Shown here piece by piece: positions 11,481 through 22,159 of a DNA stretch of 64,000 bases. The stretch is from positions 47,453,058-47,517,057 of the forward strand of contig CM070554.1 of the NCBI GenBank assembly GCA_036346405.1. Reading direction: 5' to 3'. Positions within the stretch are counted from its first letter, which is position 1, and every line of letters starts with the position of its first letter. Under the pieces are notes generated by a model. That model was not told where the DNA came from. It made no database searches and saw only the letters and a list, made by a program, of their open reading frames with translations. This DNA comes from Phyllostachys edulis (Eukaryota > Streptophyta > Magnoliopsida > Poales > Poaceae). Made by a program: the position numbers and the translations under genes.

Positions 11481-12649
11481 CAAGATGGATTACATCAACA
11501 AAAGACTGTTTTTCACAAGTTCATTACAGACTACTCTGAAGAGGGAGAGCCCAACTGCATCTCCTCTGAAACTTTCCGGCCAACTGATTGCATCTCCTCC
11601 ATCAGACGTCTTCCTTCTGCTTCAGAGCGCTTGAAGTCGGCCAGTGGTTGCACATTAAGGTTGGGGTCATGAGCTTTAAGTTTTGCTAATGCATAACTTA
11701 CTGTAGTTTCGACCGCCTCCTTTATCGATTCACTTGGTTGGCCTTTGAGTGGTCACCAGATCTTTCAAAATCCCGACTTGATCCCCAATGGTACTTGTGT
11801 GAGCGATTATTGTATCATCTTGAGGAGTCTTTCCTCACTATGTAGCTCACCAAGCACATTGTTCAGAGCGTGATGTTTCCTTGAAGTTTAATCTTCATTG
11901 CTTCCATTTCTGTTGGGTACAAGTCGAAGCTCATGAGCTTTTTGTTTTCGACCACTTGCTCAAGAAATAAGATTGGTCAAACAAAATAAACTCTTAGAGG
12001 AAAAGAAAACAAAAATAATCACGGATAAAAGAATTTCTTACCCACTAGTTGAGAATCCAACTTCTTGACCTCTTCATTATGGGAAGCAACGGTCTCAAAG
12101 ATACTTTTTCTCCCATGATACAATATCCTCTACATTCTTCTTTGCAATAAGGACGGTGCAGTTATAAACCACGGCTTTATCCGCGATTTGATCTCAAGTT
12201 CTCTCAATTTAACGTCCATTGCTAGAAAGGAAGTGGAAGTGAGAAAAGGAAATAACTCGTAAAGGATTGCGGTAAAGAATTACTTACTTGATATTCGAAG
12301 TTCTCGGCGTCTCAAGGTTTTGATCTTTATTTTTGGACATACGAGGAAGCTCGTGAATAACTCAAGTTTTCTCTAACTTCATTCTCGAGCTTTTTCGCCT
12401 CGTCTTCTTTTTCGAAAAGAAGCAAGAGTTAGGTAAAGATCAAAGATATAAGCGATCTTAAGTTCAAGACTTATCGCTTAATTTTTCCTGCGACTTCATG
12501 GTTGCAGAGTTAGCTTCTTTAAGCTTTTTCGGAGGTCTAATACATCTTCCTAAACTTTTTCGACTCCTCTTTTTCATAATCGAGCGAGTCGGCTAAGGTC
12601 TTAGCGTCCGTTTAACCCGCAAAGGATAACGGTGGACATGAGCATGGGT

Positions 12650-12765
12650 CAATCGATTGTAAGTTCTTCTACAACCATTGACCTAGTCGTAAGTTCTTCT
12701 ACGACAAAGCCCTTTGGTCATAAGTCTTTTACGACCATTACCTAGTCGTGTGTTTTTCCATGACA
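12650..12765. repeat. Palindrome array in an intron of the antisense gene
   Basis: Four modules of the TCGTAAG...CTACGA type, some mutated (TTGTAAG/CTACAA, GTCATAAG/TACGAC). They lie between the donor GAGGTG|GTAAGT at 12825 (minus strand) and exon-like sequence below 12600, so inside a candidate intron. Confidence 0.75.
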
Positions 12766-14389
12766 AATCCGTAAGCACTATATAAGTAGTCAAATCCAAG
12801 GTGACTATGAATAGCGATGACTTACCACCTCTCTACTGTTTGCGAGTTCCTCTTTTCTGTCAGCGACTCTAGAAGTTGTCGATGATATTCACCGACAATG
12901 ACAATTTGCTCTATGGCTTTACGCAAGATGAAAAGACAATGAGAAACAAGAGAAGATTATACTGTATATATAAGTACGATTAAGTACTTACATTCATGGT
13001 TGATCGAGCAAACATCGAGTAAACCGACTCGGGATCTTGACTTGTCTACCCTCGTGACTTGGTCCCACCAAACCTTCTCAAGACGTTCATTATCAAAGGT
13101 ATCCCTCTATTGGGAATATCGTTGGGATGGGGACTCGATCGCGAGATCGAAAGCGAAGACCCTACGATGGAAGCAGCCCAAAGAAGTCGTAGCAGGTTGA
13201 AATACTCTTCTTCTTCCGATTACGTCAGAGTTTCTCTTTGGGTACCGGAGGAACGTCTGCAACGATCTCCTTTCGGCGACGGTGGACGTAACCGCCACCA
13301 TCTTGACCAGAGGCTTGCGGTGCCTCTGTTCTATCCACGACCATCTCGATTAGGGTCGTGGCGACCGCCTCAAGAGTCGCGGTTTGTTGTGGAGCTTTCA
13401 CGACCATCTCGATTGGTCGCATTGCTCGGAGTCTCCACGACCATCTCTGTGGTCACCGTTGCTACCGAGAGGTTGTAGCCGTTACCTTCATTGGGTACAA
13501 CAGTACCTCATTGGTTGTCATAACCACTTCAGCGCCACGACTTCCTCTACCACAGGCCGAGGATGATCCTCGACCACTTCCTTGTTGTCTCTCCAAAATG
13601 GAGAGGTAGCAATAGGCTTCTCAACGGAAGCATTCTCTGGGTCAAGGAGTCGGGCTAAAAACAAAGAAAAGGAAAGCAATTCAGGTTGTGAAAAGGAAAA
13701 AGGTAAATTCTGTTCTTACACTTTAGTATATTTCACATACCTGCACCTTGGACCTAAACAGAATTTGGGAGTCACTTTCCCAACGGAAGATTTCTTCTTC
13801 TCTCGACCACTTCGGTGAAGTTCGAGTTGAAGAATGGGCTTAGCCACGACCACGTCGGTCGTGGATTTTGAACAGGACCATCTCTCCGGTCTCGACTTTC
13901 TGGATGGCCGAGATCGGTCTCGACCACTCCAAGAGCAAGATTGCCATCACCATAGGCTCTCATCGAGCGGTATTATCCTTCACAAAAGACAAAAATCCTT
14001 CCAGTTCTCCTTTTCCAAGTGATTAACAAAACTGTGGAGTGGCGGCGGCTGCGAAAGATTTTTGTCATAATAGAAGGGTACCTTGGCCTTGCGAGGTTTG
14101 CGCTTTAGAGGTTCACTACTTGACCTCCTCCACTTCACTATTTTAGCCTCGGCTTGATTATGCTATATACGCCACAAGATTTGCAGAGGATGCGGTGAAG
14201 GGCTAGAACTCGAGCTCGCCTCCTTTGTCGTCACCCCTTAAAAGTCGGCGTCTCTTGGGACGAAGGAGCCGAGCCTTTGTCCTTTGTCAACCCCGCACCG
14301 ATGGTTATCGATGACTTCTTCATCATCCCGACGATTTTCCATGCCTACTTTACGTAAAGCAAAAGCAAAGAGAAGAATTACTAGCGGTC

Positions 14390-14523
14390 GTAAGATTTTC
14401 TCGACCGAGATCAAGTCGTAAGTTTTTCTCGACCTTTCCTCGATCGTAAGATTTCCTACGGTCACGACTAAGTTGTAAGTTTTTCTACAATATTTCTCTA
14501 GTCGTAAGTTCTTTCTACGACTA
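14390..14523. repeat. Palindrome array in a second intron of the antisense gene
   Basis: Five modules with arms such as GTCGTAAG/CTACGAC and TTGTAAG/CTACAA. In two the arms have changed together so that pairing is kept. The array lies between the minus-strand donor AAAG|GTAATC at 14557 and an acceptor near 14346. Confidence 0.75.
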
Positions 14524-15844
14524 TAAAGCCTTAAAGATAAAATCAACTCTTGATTACCTTTAGGCGAACCATCCTTTCCTCTGCGGATACGACCGCAAGG
14601 ATTTAGGAACCGCCACACTAAGTGGCGGAGACTTCTCACAAACGAAGTTTGACTCTAACGTCAATCTCCATTTGGTGAAAGATCTGTTCAAGCAGATAAA
14701 GGCATCTTTTAAACAACTTTGCAGAAAGACCAAACTGAGAGCTAAGTCGAAAATTCACTTACCCTCGTTGTAGTCCTTGGTTGGGTCTGTTAGCCCCGAG
14801 TATCTCCACATAGGGGATGCTCGTTTCTTCAAAGGACTAATTAGGCGTGTGATGAAATCTTTCACCACATGCCATCCGTCACCCTTCCTTCTTCAAGTCC
14901 TTGATAGCTTGAACATAAGGGCAATCCGGTGATATCTTCAGAGTCGAATCCCATGAAGATTTCTTTTCGTGACCTTTCCCACTAAAGAGAGGCATCTTCG
15001 AGGTGACTTTCGGTAAAACCACCTCTTCCTCCATCCCGCCACGAAGACCGGTGAAACTCTGAATATACTCCCTCGACTTCCGTCATGGAGTTTTAGACCA
15101 CAACTTCCGGCAATTAAAACTTGCCGAGACATTCCATAGAAATATTGGAAAAGCTCAAGGTCATGGAATCCCTGTGCACGCCGCACAAATATCTTTAAAA
15201 CGGCAAGATGGTGATGGAGTTAGGACCAAGGTTCACTAACTCCACCCCAAAATGCTCGAGCACAACGGTGAGAAAGGGTGAGCGAGACGATCGAAGGCCA
15301 CACTCACAATAAGCCCGAAGACGGAATTTGCCCATTCTCCTCGACGGTAATGTCGCCCAATTGCGGAAGCCATTTCACAAGAGTCTTCTCTGGAATCTTC
15401 TCGGCGACAACTAGGGCTTGAATCTTCGCGCATCCATCTCCGACTCTTCCCACTCGAAACTTTCTGGCCATCTCTCTTGGAAACAGAAATTTTGGGTCGA
15501 AAAAGAGGGCACAATTGGAGTGGCAATGAGAAGGCAAGACCGACTTCAAGCGGAGAAGGCAAGAGCTTGAAGAACAAGAGGAGCAATTTGGGGAAAAGTA
15601 AGATCTTAGGTTTTACCCTCGGTGAGTATATATAATCACAGCACCTTGAGCCGAGGCGTGACATTCCAAGGGTCGCCACCGTCTCGGGAACCGCTTCATG
15701 CAGAAAAGAAGCTAGCGTCGTTTGAGATTCCCCAGTGTGTCCGTTCGAGAAATTCAGGTTTGCGTTTACATCTCAAGTGAAATTACTTCCTTGGTTAGAT
15801 CTTTTCAACCAAAGGAAATGATAATCGGAAAGTTCCTTCTTCCG

Positions 15845-16010
15845 ATCACTATACTACGACCACCTTGTGATCGTAGAAATGCTTTTACGACCACTTGATA
15901 GTCGTAAGCAATTTTCTTGACCAAGCATATTTCTGGTCAAAATAGTATACAATCGAAGAGTTTTTCCTTCGATTATTTTCTACGATCCTCTCATGATCGT
16001 AAGACCATCT
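15845..16010. repeat. Palindrome array upstream of the antisense gene
   Basis: Further modules (CTACGACCACCTTGTGATCGTAG and GTCGTAAGC with related arms, then CTACGATCCTCTCATGATCGTAG-like) lie between the antisense start and the 3' LTR. Longer arms than in the LTR copy. Confidence 0.65.
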
Positions 16011-16047
16011 AAAACCCCTTTACCAAGTAAGTTGCTTTCACTTGAAG

Positions 16048-16060
16048 CTGGGGGGCTAGA
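16048..16060 (+). other. Polypurine tract of the Tat element
   Basis: GCTGGGGGGCTAGA directly precedes the 3' LTR start TGACGAGG. It is the expected primer site for plus-strand synthesis. Confidence 0.8.
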
Positions 16061-16792
16061 TGACGAGGATATAATAATCCTCATTTTACCTTTTATCTAT
16101 AATTTTTATTATAGGTAAATATGACATCATGTGAACCCTGAGTGTACCCCTTAATGTTATGAAGGAAGAACCAGATGGATGGTCATAAGTTCTTCTACGA
16201 CCACCCCCATAGTCGTAAGTTATGCTACGACTATCCCATAGTCGTAAGTCTTGCTACGACTACCTCATAGTCGTAGATTCCTCTACGACTAGGTCAGCCA
16301 CGACCACCTTATAATCAAATGAACCCGAGACAAGTGGGTCTTATTGATTAAGGGATTCAAATAGTCATCATCTGTTGTTATTCTACGTAATAATGGCACG
16401 TAATACCCCATTATCTCGGTATATAGTCATTGAGCGACGTGGAGGAATTAATACACGGTAATTACTACCAACATGCGCCCATTCACGAGGAGGTGATGAG
16501 GAGCTTTACTCGAGTAGCTGCCGCTCCTTCACGTACTATAAAAGGCGACAACTAGAGAAAGGGAGAGATGATCGAGCCATCAGGAATACAAGCACTATCT
16601 GTAATAGTCTTAGTTTCCCCCGATTGTTCGATATACACTCAATACCATACACACACAGGAGTAGGGTTGTTATTCTCTCCGGAGAAGGCCGAACACGTAT
16701 AAAAATTCCGTGTCAATCTCTGCATGATTCTATTCTAGGAGACCCCCCGAATCAAACAATCTTTACGTAAGTTCGGTTCTAAAACACCGACA
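16061..16792 (+). repeat. 3' LTR of the Tat element
   Basis: 732 bp, TGACGAGG to CACCGACA, followed by the duplication GTACA. It contains the palindrome array and the TATAAAAG box seen in the 5' copy. Differences from the 5' LTR are scattered, mostly single-base changes and short indels near 16380-16470. Confidence 0.93.
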
Positions 16793-16823
16793 GTACATAT
16801 GCATGTTTTAAGCATGATTGAGA

Positions 16824-17055
16824 CTTGGTCACGTGGTGACCAAGTATAAATAGTTGAGGTCCCCGTCATGTAAATGACGGGCTTGAGGTCCCCACATTCG
16901 TGGAATGTGGGCAATGAGTAAAGAGGTCCCCATCATGAAGATGATGGGCAAAGGTCCCTATATTTGTGGAGTATAGGCTCTTGGTCCCTATGCTAGGGTG
17001 CATAGGCAAGGGCATACATTGACGGATGTATACGTCGCATTACCGGTAAATGCGA
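16824..17055. repeat. Hairpin cluster in the 5' LTR of element A
   Basis: Eight short inverted repeats follow one another. Arms, in order: CTTGGTCAC/GTGACCAAG, CCCGTCAT/ATGACGGG, CCCACATTC/GAATGTGGG, CCCATCAT/ATGATGGG, CCTATA/TATAGG, CCTATGC/GCATAGG, GTATACAT/ATGTATAC and GCATT/AATGC around ACCGGT. Most are preceded by GGTCC. The cluster lies in the candidate GC-AG intron of the LTR. Confidence 0.85.
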
Positions 17056-17615
17056 AAAGAGATAAAGTTTAAAAGGTGCATTGCATCGGTCACATTATAT
17101 AAGCATGAAGGCTATGTTTAGTGTAATGTTTATTTTTGGTATATTGATGCTATGACTGTGAACTTAGCTTTAGCCTTGTTGATACTTGCTGAGTCTTTGG
17201 GCTCACTCTTGCTTTGATGTGTTTTAGGTACAATTGGCAAGAACGGCATGCATGGGAGAGAGTAGTTGTTTGGATGCACTCACTACCACTCACCCTAAAG
17301 GCGTCTACCATTTAGTCTTTATTCTAATAATTAGCAAACTGTTTGAGATTCGCGTATGATTGGTTAAATGTTTCAGTTTAATTGTAATAAGGAGAATAGC
17401 AAGTTTTGTTTATGCTCATTAGACTATCTTGCATGCTTGAATGATCTTGGATATTGAGATTAATGTTAATTGATATAGTTAATTGTTGGAACCTCGGTAT
17501 AGTTAACTATACAAAGGAGGTTCTGTTGAAAAATTTGGTAAAGAGTCTTAGTAGTAATTGTTTAATTTAGTTTTAGTAACATTCTAGGCTCAACCCTGAG
17601 CTGGGGTGTTACAGT

Positions 17616-17627
17616 TGGTATCAGAGC
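17616..17627 (+). promoter_or_regulatory. Primer binding site of element A
   Basis: TGGTATCAGAGC, complementary to the 3' end of initiator tRNA-Met, two bases after the LTR end. It is the standard PBS of plant chromovirus and many copia elements. Confidence 0.9.
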
Positions 17628-19680
17628 GGGCTGTAGGTCCGTGGTATTTAAAGTATTAATTTTGACACACTATGCACAGTAAATGGGTTGGGTTTTTGCA
17701 TTGCATATACGTTTCCGTTGAGTAAATAGTTACTTTTGTGCTACAGTTGCTAGTTGATCCTTGTGCTTATTGTATGATGTAATCTTATATACTTATAATT
17801 GATTATATTAGTTATATATTATGATAGTTGATGTCGAGAGGTTGAGGTCGTGGTTGTGGCCCTGGGCTTTATCAGGTTACACCACTGTTCATAGTAAGAG
17901 AATAGTGAAGTGGTTACCTCGGATATCTTAGTACAGGTGCGATAGTGAGTACCTTTAGAAGAGTTGTTCTTTTCTTTGAATTTGGTCAACTCTTGTCCAG
18001 TTGTGACTGATGAGTTTCTCTTGGGTTATTAGTTCATTGCGGTTGATGGGTTGCTTTGAGAAAGGGTAGTGTGTTTCGATTGGGCTGAATTTGTCCTGTA
18101 AAGCAATCATTGTTTTCCCGACCGATGAGTTATTCTTGCTGCTGGTGAACTTGGTTAATGGTCAAGTTTGACCTTTATATTGAAGTTTTTGTCTTTCTCA
18201 TGGGAAAACTTGATCCATTTATTCGCTTGATGTTTTTGGGTTAATGAAAGTTTCCTTTTGCAAGTCCTTTAGTACGTGGAGGCTTTTACTCAATGTGTCT
18301 CTCTTGGGTATTTTGAGTGTTGAAGATTAATGGTTCTTCCTAATGAAAGAAGTTGTTAAATCCTTTAGCGGTGTTTTGTCATGATAAGATGAGAGGTTAT
18401 AATCAAAGCACTTAATGAATATGATATGGATTATCAAGATTGGGTTGCAGTGTGTGCATGATCGATCTTAGCTAATGAATATGAAAGGAAAGTTGAATAA
18501 GTTTAGGTTGTCCTCTAGTAGTTTTTGATGAGCTATGACTATGAGTATAACTATATTTAGTCGGAATCAATAGAGATAGTAAGAAGTGTGGAATATTGAT
18601 GAAATGGTTGATCAATAGAATTGTTTAGTTTGCTAAACTTATTGGATTATTTGGTCTCAATGGATTAATCTAACTGTGCAACAAGAGAAAAATAAGGAGG
18701 TGTTCGACTGTTGTCTTAGTAGATAATAATATGGGGTTTTCTTTAATTGACTATTTGATAATCTTATTTATGCTCGTGGGAATACAAATAGAGGAATGAC
18801 CATCAATTCGTCCATAATTGAATAATCATCAATGGGTTATGATAACCTCCAGATTAGAATTAGAGTGTACTAAATTAGTGTGAGCGTTCCTAATAAGTGA
18901 AAGGTTGAAAGTCAAAAGTGGTTTACTTGTGTGTTTCATGGGGATGACCTGTGTTTGCATGATGGTAAAATTGTCGAATAATAGTATGTGTTTGATGAGA
19001 GGACTTTGGAATAACCTCTTAAATTATGTAGTAGGTCCCCTCTAAGATAAAGTGGTTATTGCAATGAGATTGTAAGAATTTGGTATACTCTCAATTGAGG
19101 ATGATATGATAAAGTGGTATGTAATACTTTGGTAAGCCATTAAGAGCTTTATAAAGGAAGAGTTGACAATAACGAATCTTGTTAAGAGTGAATTATTCTT
19201 GATATTAGTAAGATTGTTGATAAGAGAATGTGACGCGTTGGAGTGGTAATGATTCTTCTAGAGAGGAAGTAAGTTGATTGCTTTTCGTAATACCGGTTAA
19301 ATGAAATGTTTGGAGTTTTGCATACGTGCTCTTTTGGGAGATCATGATTTATGTAGTAGATGAGATTAGTTGAGCAATGTGACGTATGGAAAGTTTCTGT
19401 TTGATTTCTAAGTGATTAATTTGATTTGGTTTTAAAGGCATTTCTTGCATGGGATGGCAAGTAATGTTGTAATCAAAGAAAATTGCTTTCTTTGTTAACG
19501 GAAAATATGTGCCCTAAGTATTTGAGGTTGGAGTTAAGAATTGTAATCTACAACTTTTCTGTTATTACAGCTTAAGAGTTTCTTGGGTTTCCATTGCAAT
19601 GTTTTATTTTGATTTATTAGGGATTTGGAAGTTCCCTCTGGTGGGACATGTGCCCTCATCTGCGGACTCGTATTTTGTTT

Positions 19681-21953
19681 TGTAATATCCCATTTTATTA
19701 AATGAGTATTTAATGAATTAGAAAATAATTAATAATTTGAATTTATAAAGAAAAATGAAGGAAATATAGATGTGGGCCTTCGGCCCATAACCAAGAGGTG
19801 GGCTGACCACCAACAAAAGAAGAAGGGAGAGGGGAAAACCCTAAGGGGGGTTACTGTAGCACGATGTGCTACAGTACCACCATCATTGCTACAGTGTTGC
19901 CATGAATAGTAGCCTCCCCTCCTCTTCATTCCCCCTTGCGGCACCATCTCCCCCCAACCGAGCTCACCTCGCTGCCATCTCCGGTGCTAACCACTTGGGT
20001 TGTTCGGCCAAAGGAAGAGAATAGAGGGAAGAGGTAGGTTCGCGGGCTGCGCGTGATCTTCAGCACCTCACCTCGGGTAAACCTCGTTCCCCTTTGTTTA
20101 GATGTTCAATTAGTCGTTCTAGCAATATCGGTATTTAGGGCTGCTCAGGACAGATTAGAGGAGATCGAGGTTTTGATGTGTTTTAAGGCGGAATTAGATC
20201 TGGACGTCTCTTAGAGTATTGTAGAGGACGTCGCCATATTTCCGTGAAGTGCTAGAACACGTAATTTGGACCCCTGTAGCAGAAGTTATGATTTATTTAG
20301 TGTCACTGTTCTGCTAATCTGTCAGCATTCTGACAGTCTGTAGAAAACTGGGTTAAAACATTAGTTAAAGAAGAAATTAGAGGATCTCGTTATAACGACA
20401 AATGTAGATAATTTCCATACCTTTCGAGAAAGCTAAAGAACGCAAGATTTGGATACTCGTAGCAAAAGTTATGGTGGTTTTAGTGCTCTGTCCAGAGAGC
20501 CCAACGTGAAATTGATGTTTTATTAACTGGCCCGTTAGGGGTATTATTTGGCCGATTTAGTGAGGCTCACCAACTAGACTTAGTTGGAGAATTTAATTAC
20601 CTTTCCAAAAAGTCTAAGAACATATTATTTTGACTCCTGTACCAATAGATATGGATTTTTGAATTTGACTGTTCACCGAGGGGACAGATCGATGTTTAGG
20701 AATTTGGGACGGGATCGAGTTAGATGTTTTTGCCAGTTCGTGGTTGTTGTTATTTAGTTTGTTTTGGTCCGCTGCTGTGTCTTAGCGTGCATTACAATTA
20801 TTATTCAGGTGGTGGACTGGTACCGGGGGCAGCACCTTCTGCACATCCCTCGTTCTCTTGCGGTTAAGGCAAGTATAATGATGGTTATAATATATATGGT
20901 TGAATGGCAATGTTTGGTATATATTATGAGAATTTGTGTGTTCATGAATTGTGATGATGGCATAGTTGGTAATGTTCATGGTTGCTAGATATTTGTGTTA
21001 TGTGTTAATCATGGATGTTTGATAGTTGTGAAGTCGATGTTTATGAGCTTTTGTAGTATGAATAGAATATTCATATGCAATGTTATTCTTGGATGCATGT
21101 TTGTATTAATTTGAGAATTTATACATATGCATCATGTTGGCTTATTGAAGTCTTGGTCATGTGATGACCAAGCAACTCTTGAGGTCCCCGTCATGTTGAT
21201 GATGGGCTAAAGGTCCCCATGCTTGTAAAGCATGGGCTTTGGTCCTCATACTTGCGGAGTATGGGCAATGGTCCCTGTGCCAGATGGCACAGGCATGGGT
21301 GTGCATCGACGGATGCACACTTTGCATTACCGGTAAAATGCAAAGGGAAAAAGAAGGAAAAGGATCATTTTGAGCATATTGCATAGCATGTGTGTGTAAG
21401 GTGATTGATATGTGGTTTCGTGAAGTATAGTTGATGAGTTACATGCTTGTATGTTGTTGATGCCATTTAATTATACTTGCTGAGTCATTAGACTCACCCT
21501 TGCTTTGTTGTGTTTTAGGTACCACAGGAAAGATCGACATGCATGGGGGAAAGGAAGAATTAGACTTCTTGCACTTTTGCACGAACTACCCACCATAGAA
21601 TGAAAGAAAAAAATTAACTAGGAGATGAATGAACTGTTTAATGTACTCTTCTTGATTATTGTTTGCTTAGAGTAATCTGTAATAAATGAATAGTCGTTTT
21701 GGATGCTTATGGTCTATTCATTAGATGTTTAGTTGCTGTGGATGTCATAGTAACAAATAGCCAGTTTTGATTATATCTTGTTTATTATGCAATCTGGATT
21801 ATCTTTATTTATTATAACTGCCTGTTGGAACCTCCGGTATAGGTAACTATACAAAGGAGGTTCTGCCAAAATTTTGTAGGGTGTTTCAGTTTAATTACGT
21901 TTAATTATTTAATTTAGTAGCATTCCAGGCCTTATTTGGGCTGGGGTGTTACA
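19681..21953 (+). repeat. Solo gypsy LTR with TSD TGTTT
   Basis: Begins TGTAATATCCC, ends GGGGTGTTACA, 2273 bp, flanked by TGTTT at 19676-19680 and 21954-21958. It has the common LTR plan: a TGTAGCA/TGCTACA palindrome block near 19851, a candidate first intron, a 60-nt exon (20809-20868), a GC-AG candidate intron (20869-21518) with hairpins, and the ending GGAGGTTCTGCC shared by the group. A single LTR with perfect duplications is the product of LTR-LTR recombination. Confidence 0.93.
21152..21346. repeat. Hairpin cluster in the solo LTR
   Basis: Seven inverted repeats in a row, e.g. CTTGGTCAT/ATGACCAAG, CCCATGC/GCATGGG, CTCATACT/AGTATGGG, CCTGTGCC/GGCACAGG, GTGTGCATC/GATGCACAC and TTTGCATT/AATGCAAA around ACCGGT. 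Stem sequences differ from those in element A while pairing is kept. Confidence 0.85.
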
Positions 21954-22159
21954 TGTTTTTTCCAAGATCATTATTATTTGATTGTTTCTCTTGGTCTCGT
22001 GCTCACTCCGAGGAGCAACGTTTTCTTGTGCGTTGAAACTTGTATTTGTTTGTTTCTTCCTTTTGAGAAAAGAATTAACCAACTTGTGTTGCAAAAGTCT
22101 TATAAAGTGTAGAACGTCGACTGGTTGGTGGTGGACAAGTATATGATAGTGGTGAAATC

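Larger units (their letters stand above)
11531..15471 (-). pseudogene. Antisense intron-containing gene of the Tat element (Transposase_28-like)
   Basis: On the minus strand an ATG at 15471 opens MARKFRVGRVGDGCAKIQAL. In a shifted frame the family phrase AHPFLTVVLEHFGVELVNLG follows, then PNSITILPF. This resembles the plant 'putative gypsy type transposon' proteins found antisense in Tat elements such as Grande; I recall the family as PF04195. Downstream exons look like coiled coil. The C-terminus is clear: YALAKLKAHDPNLNVQPLAD, then RRLMEEMQSVGRKVSEEMQ, stop at 11531. Introns with good consensus lie at 13740-13655 (GGTGCAG|GTATGTG to TTTTTAG), 12287-12222 (CAA|GTAAGT to TTTCTAG) and 12041-11961; strong donors also occur at 14762, 14557, 12991 and 12825. 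Frameshifts break it. Function is unknown. Confidence 0.75.
3400..16792 (+). mobile_element. Tat-lineage Ty3/gypsy retrotransposon (RIRE2/Grande-like), degenerate
   Basis: A full-length element of 13.4 kb with two LTRs of about 0.73 kb and the perfect duplication GTACA at 3395-3399 and 16793-16797. The empty site is visible in the other LTR of element A near 27118. In order it holds a PBS-like site, gag, protease, reverse transcriptase, RNase H, an additional archaeal-type RNase H, integrase, two tandem repeat blocks, a long antisense gene and a polypurine tract. The additional RNase H and the antisense gene in the 3' internal region are marks of the plant Tat lineage. All coding parts carry frameshifts and stops, so it depends on other copies. 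The LTRs are still very similar, so insertion was relatively recent. Confidence 0.93.
1861..17613 (+). repeat. 5' LTR of element A, split by the Tat element
   Basis: The LTR runs 1861-3399 and continues at 16798-17613, interrupted by the 13.4-kb Tat element and one copy of its GTACA duplication. It begins TGTAATACTCC and ends GGGGTGTTACA, directly followed by the PBS. A TATA-like ATAAAAGGGG follows GC-rich sequence. A donor-like CAAGG|GTAAAG lies at 2383, an acceptor-like GTTTAG|GCGG at 3143/3144, a second donor AAG|GCAAGT at 3205, and an acceptor TTTTAG|GTAC at 17227. Compared with the 3' LTR at 25759 it keeps an extra stretch of about 181 bp (2728-2909). Confidence 0.92.

Noticed and set aside
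13059..13609. Plus-strand ORFs with repeated RPSRL-type phrases
   Set aside because: They are shadows of the antisense gene's repetitive exon, where CACGACCATCTCGAT is repeated.
16824..17055. Tandem MITE insertions as an explanation for the hairpins
   Set aside because: No terminal repeats or target duplications separate the units, and order and spacing are the same in all LTR copies.
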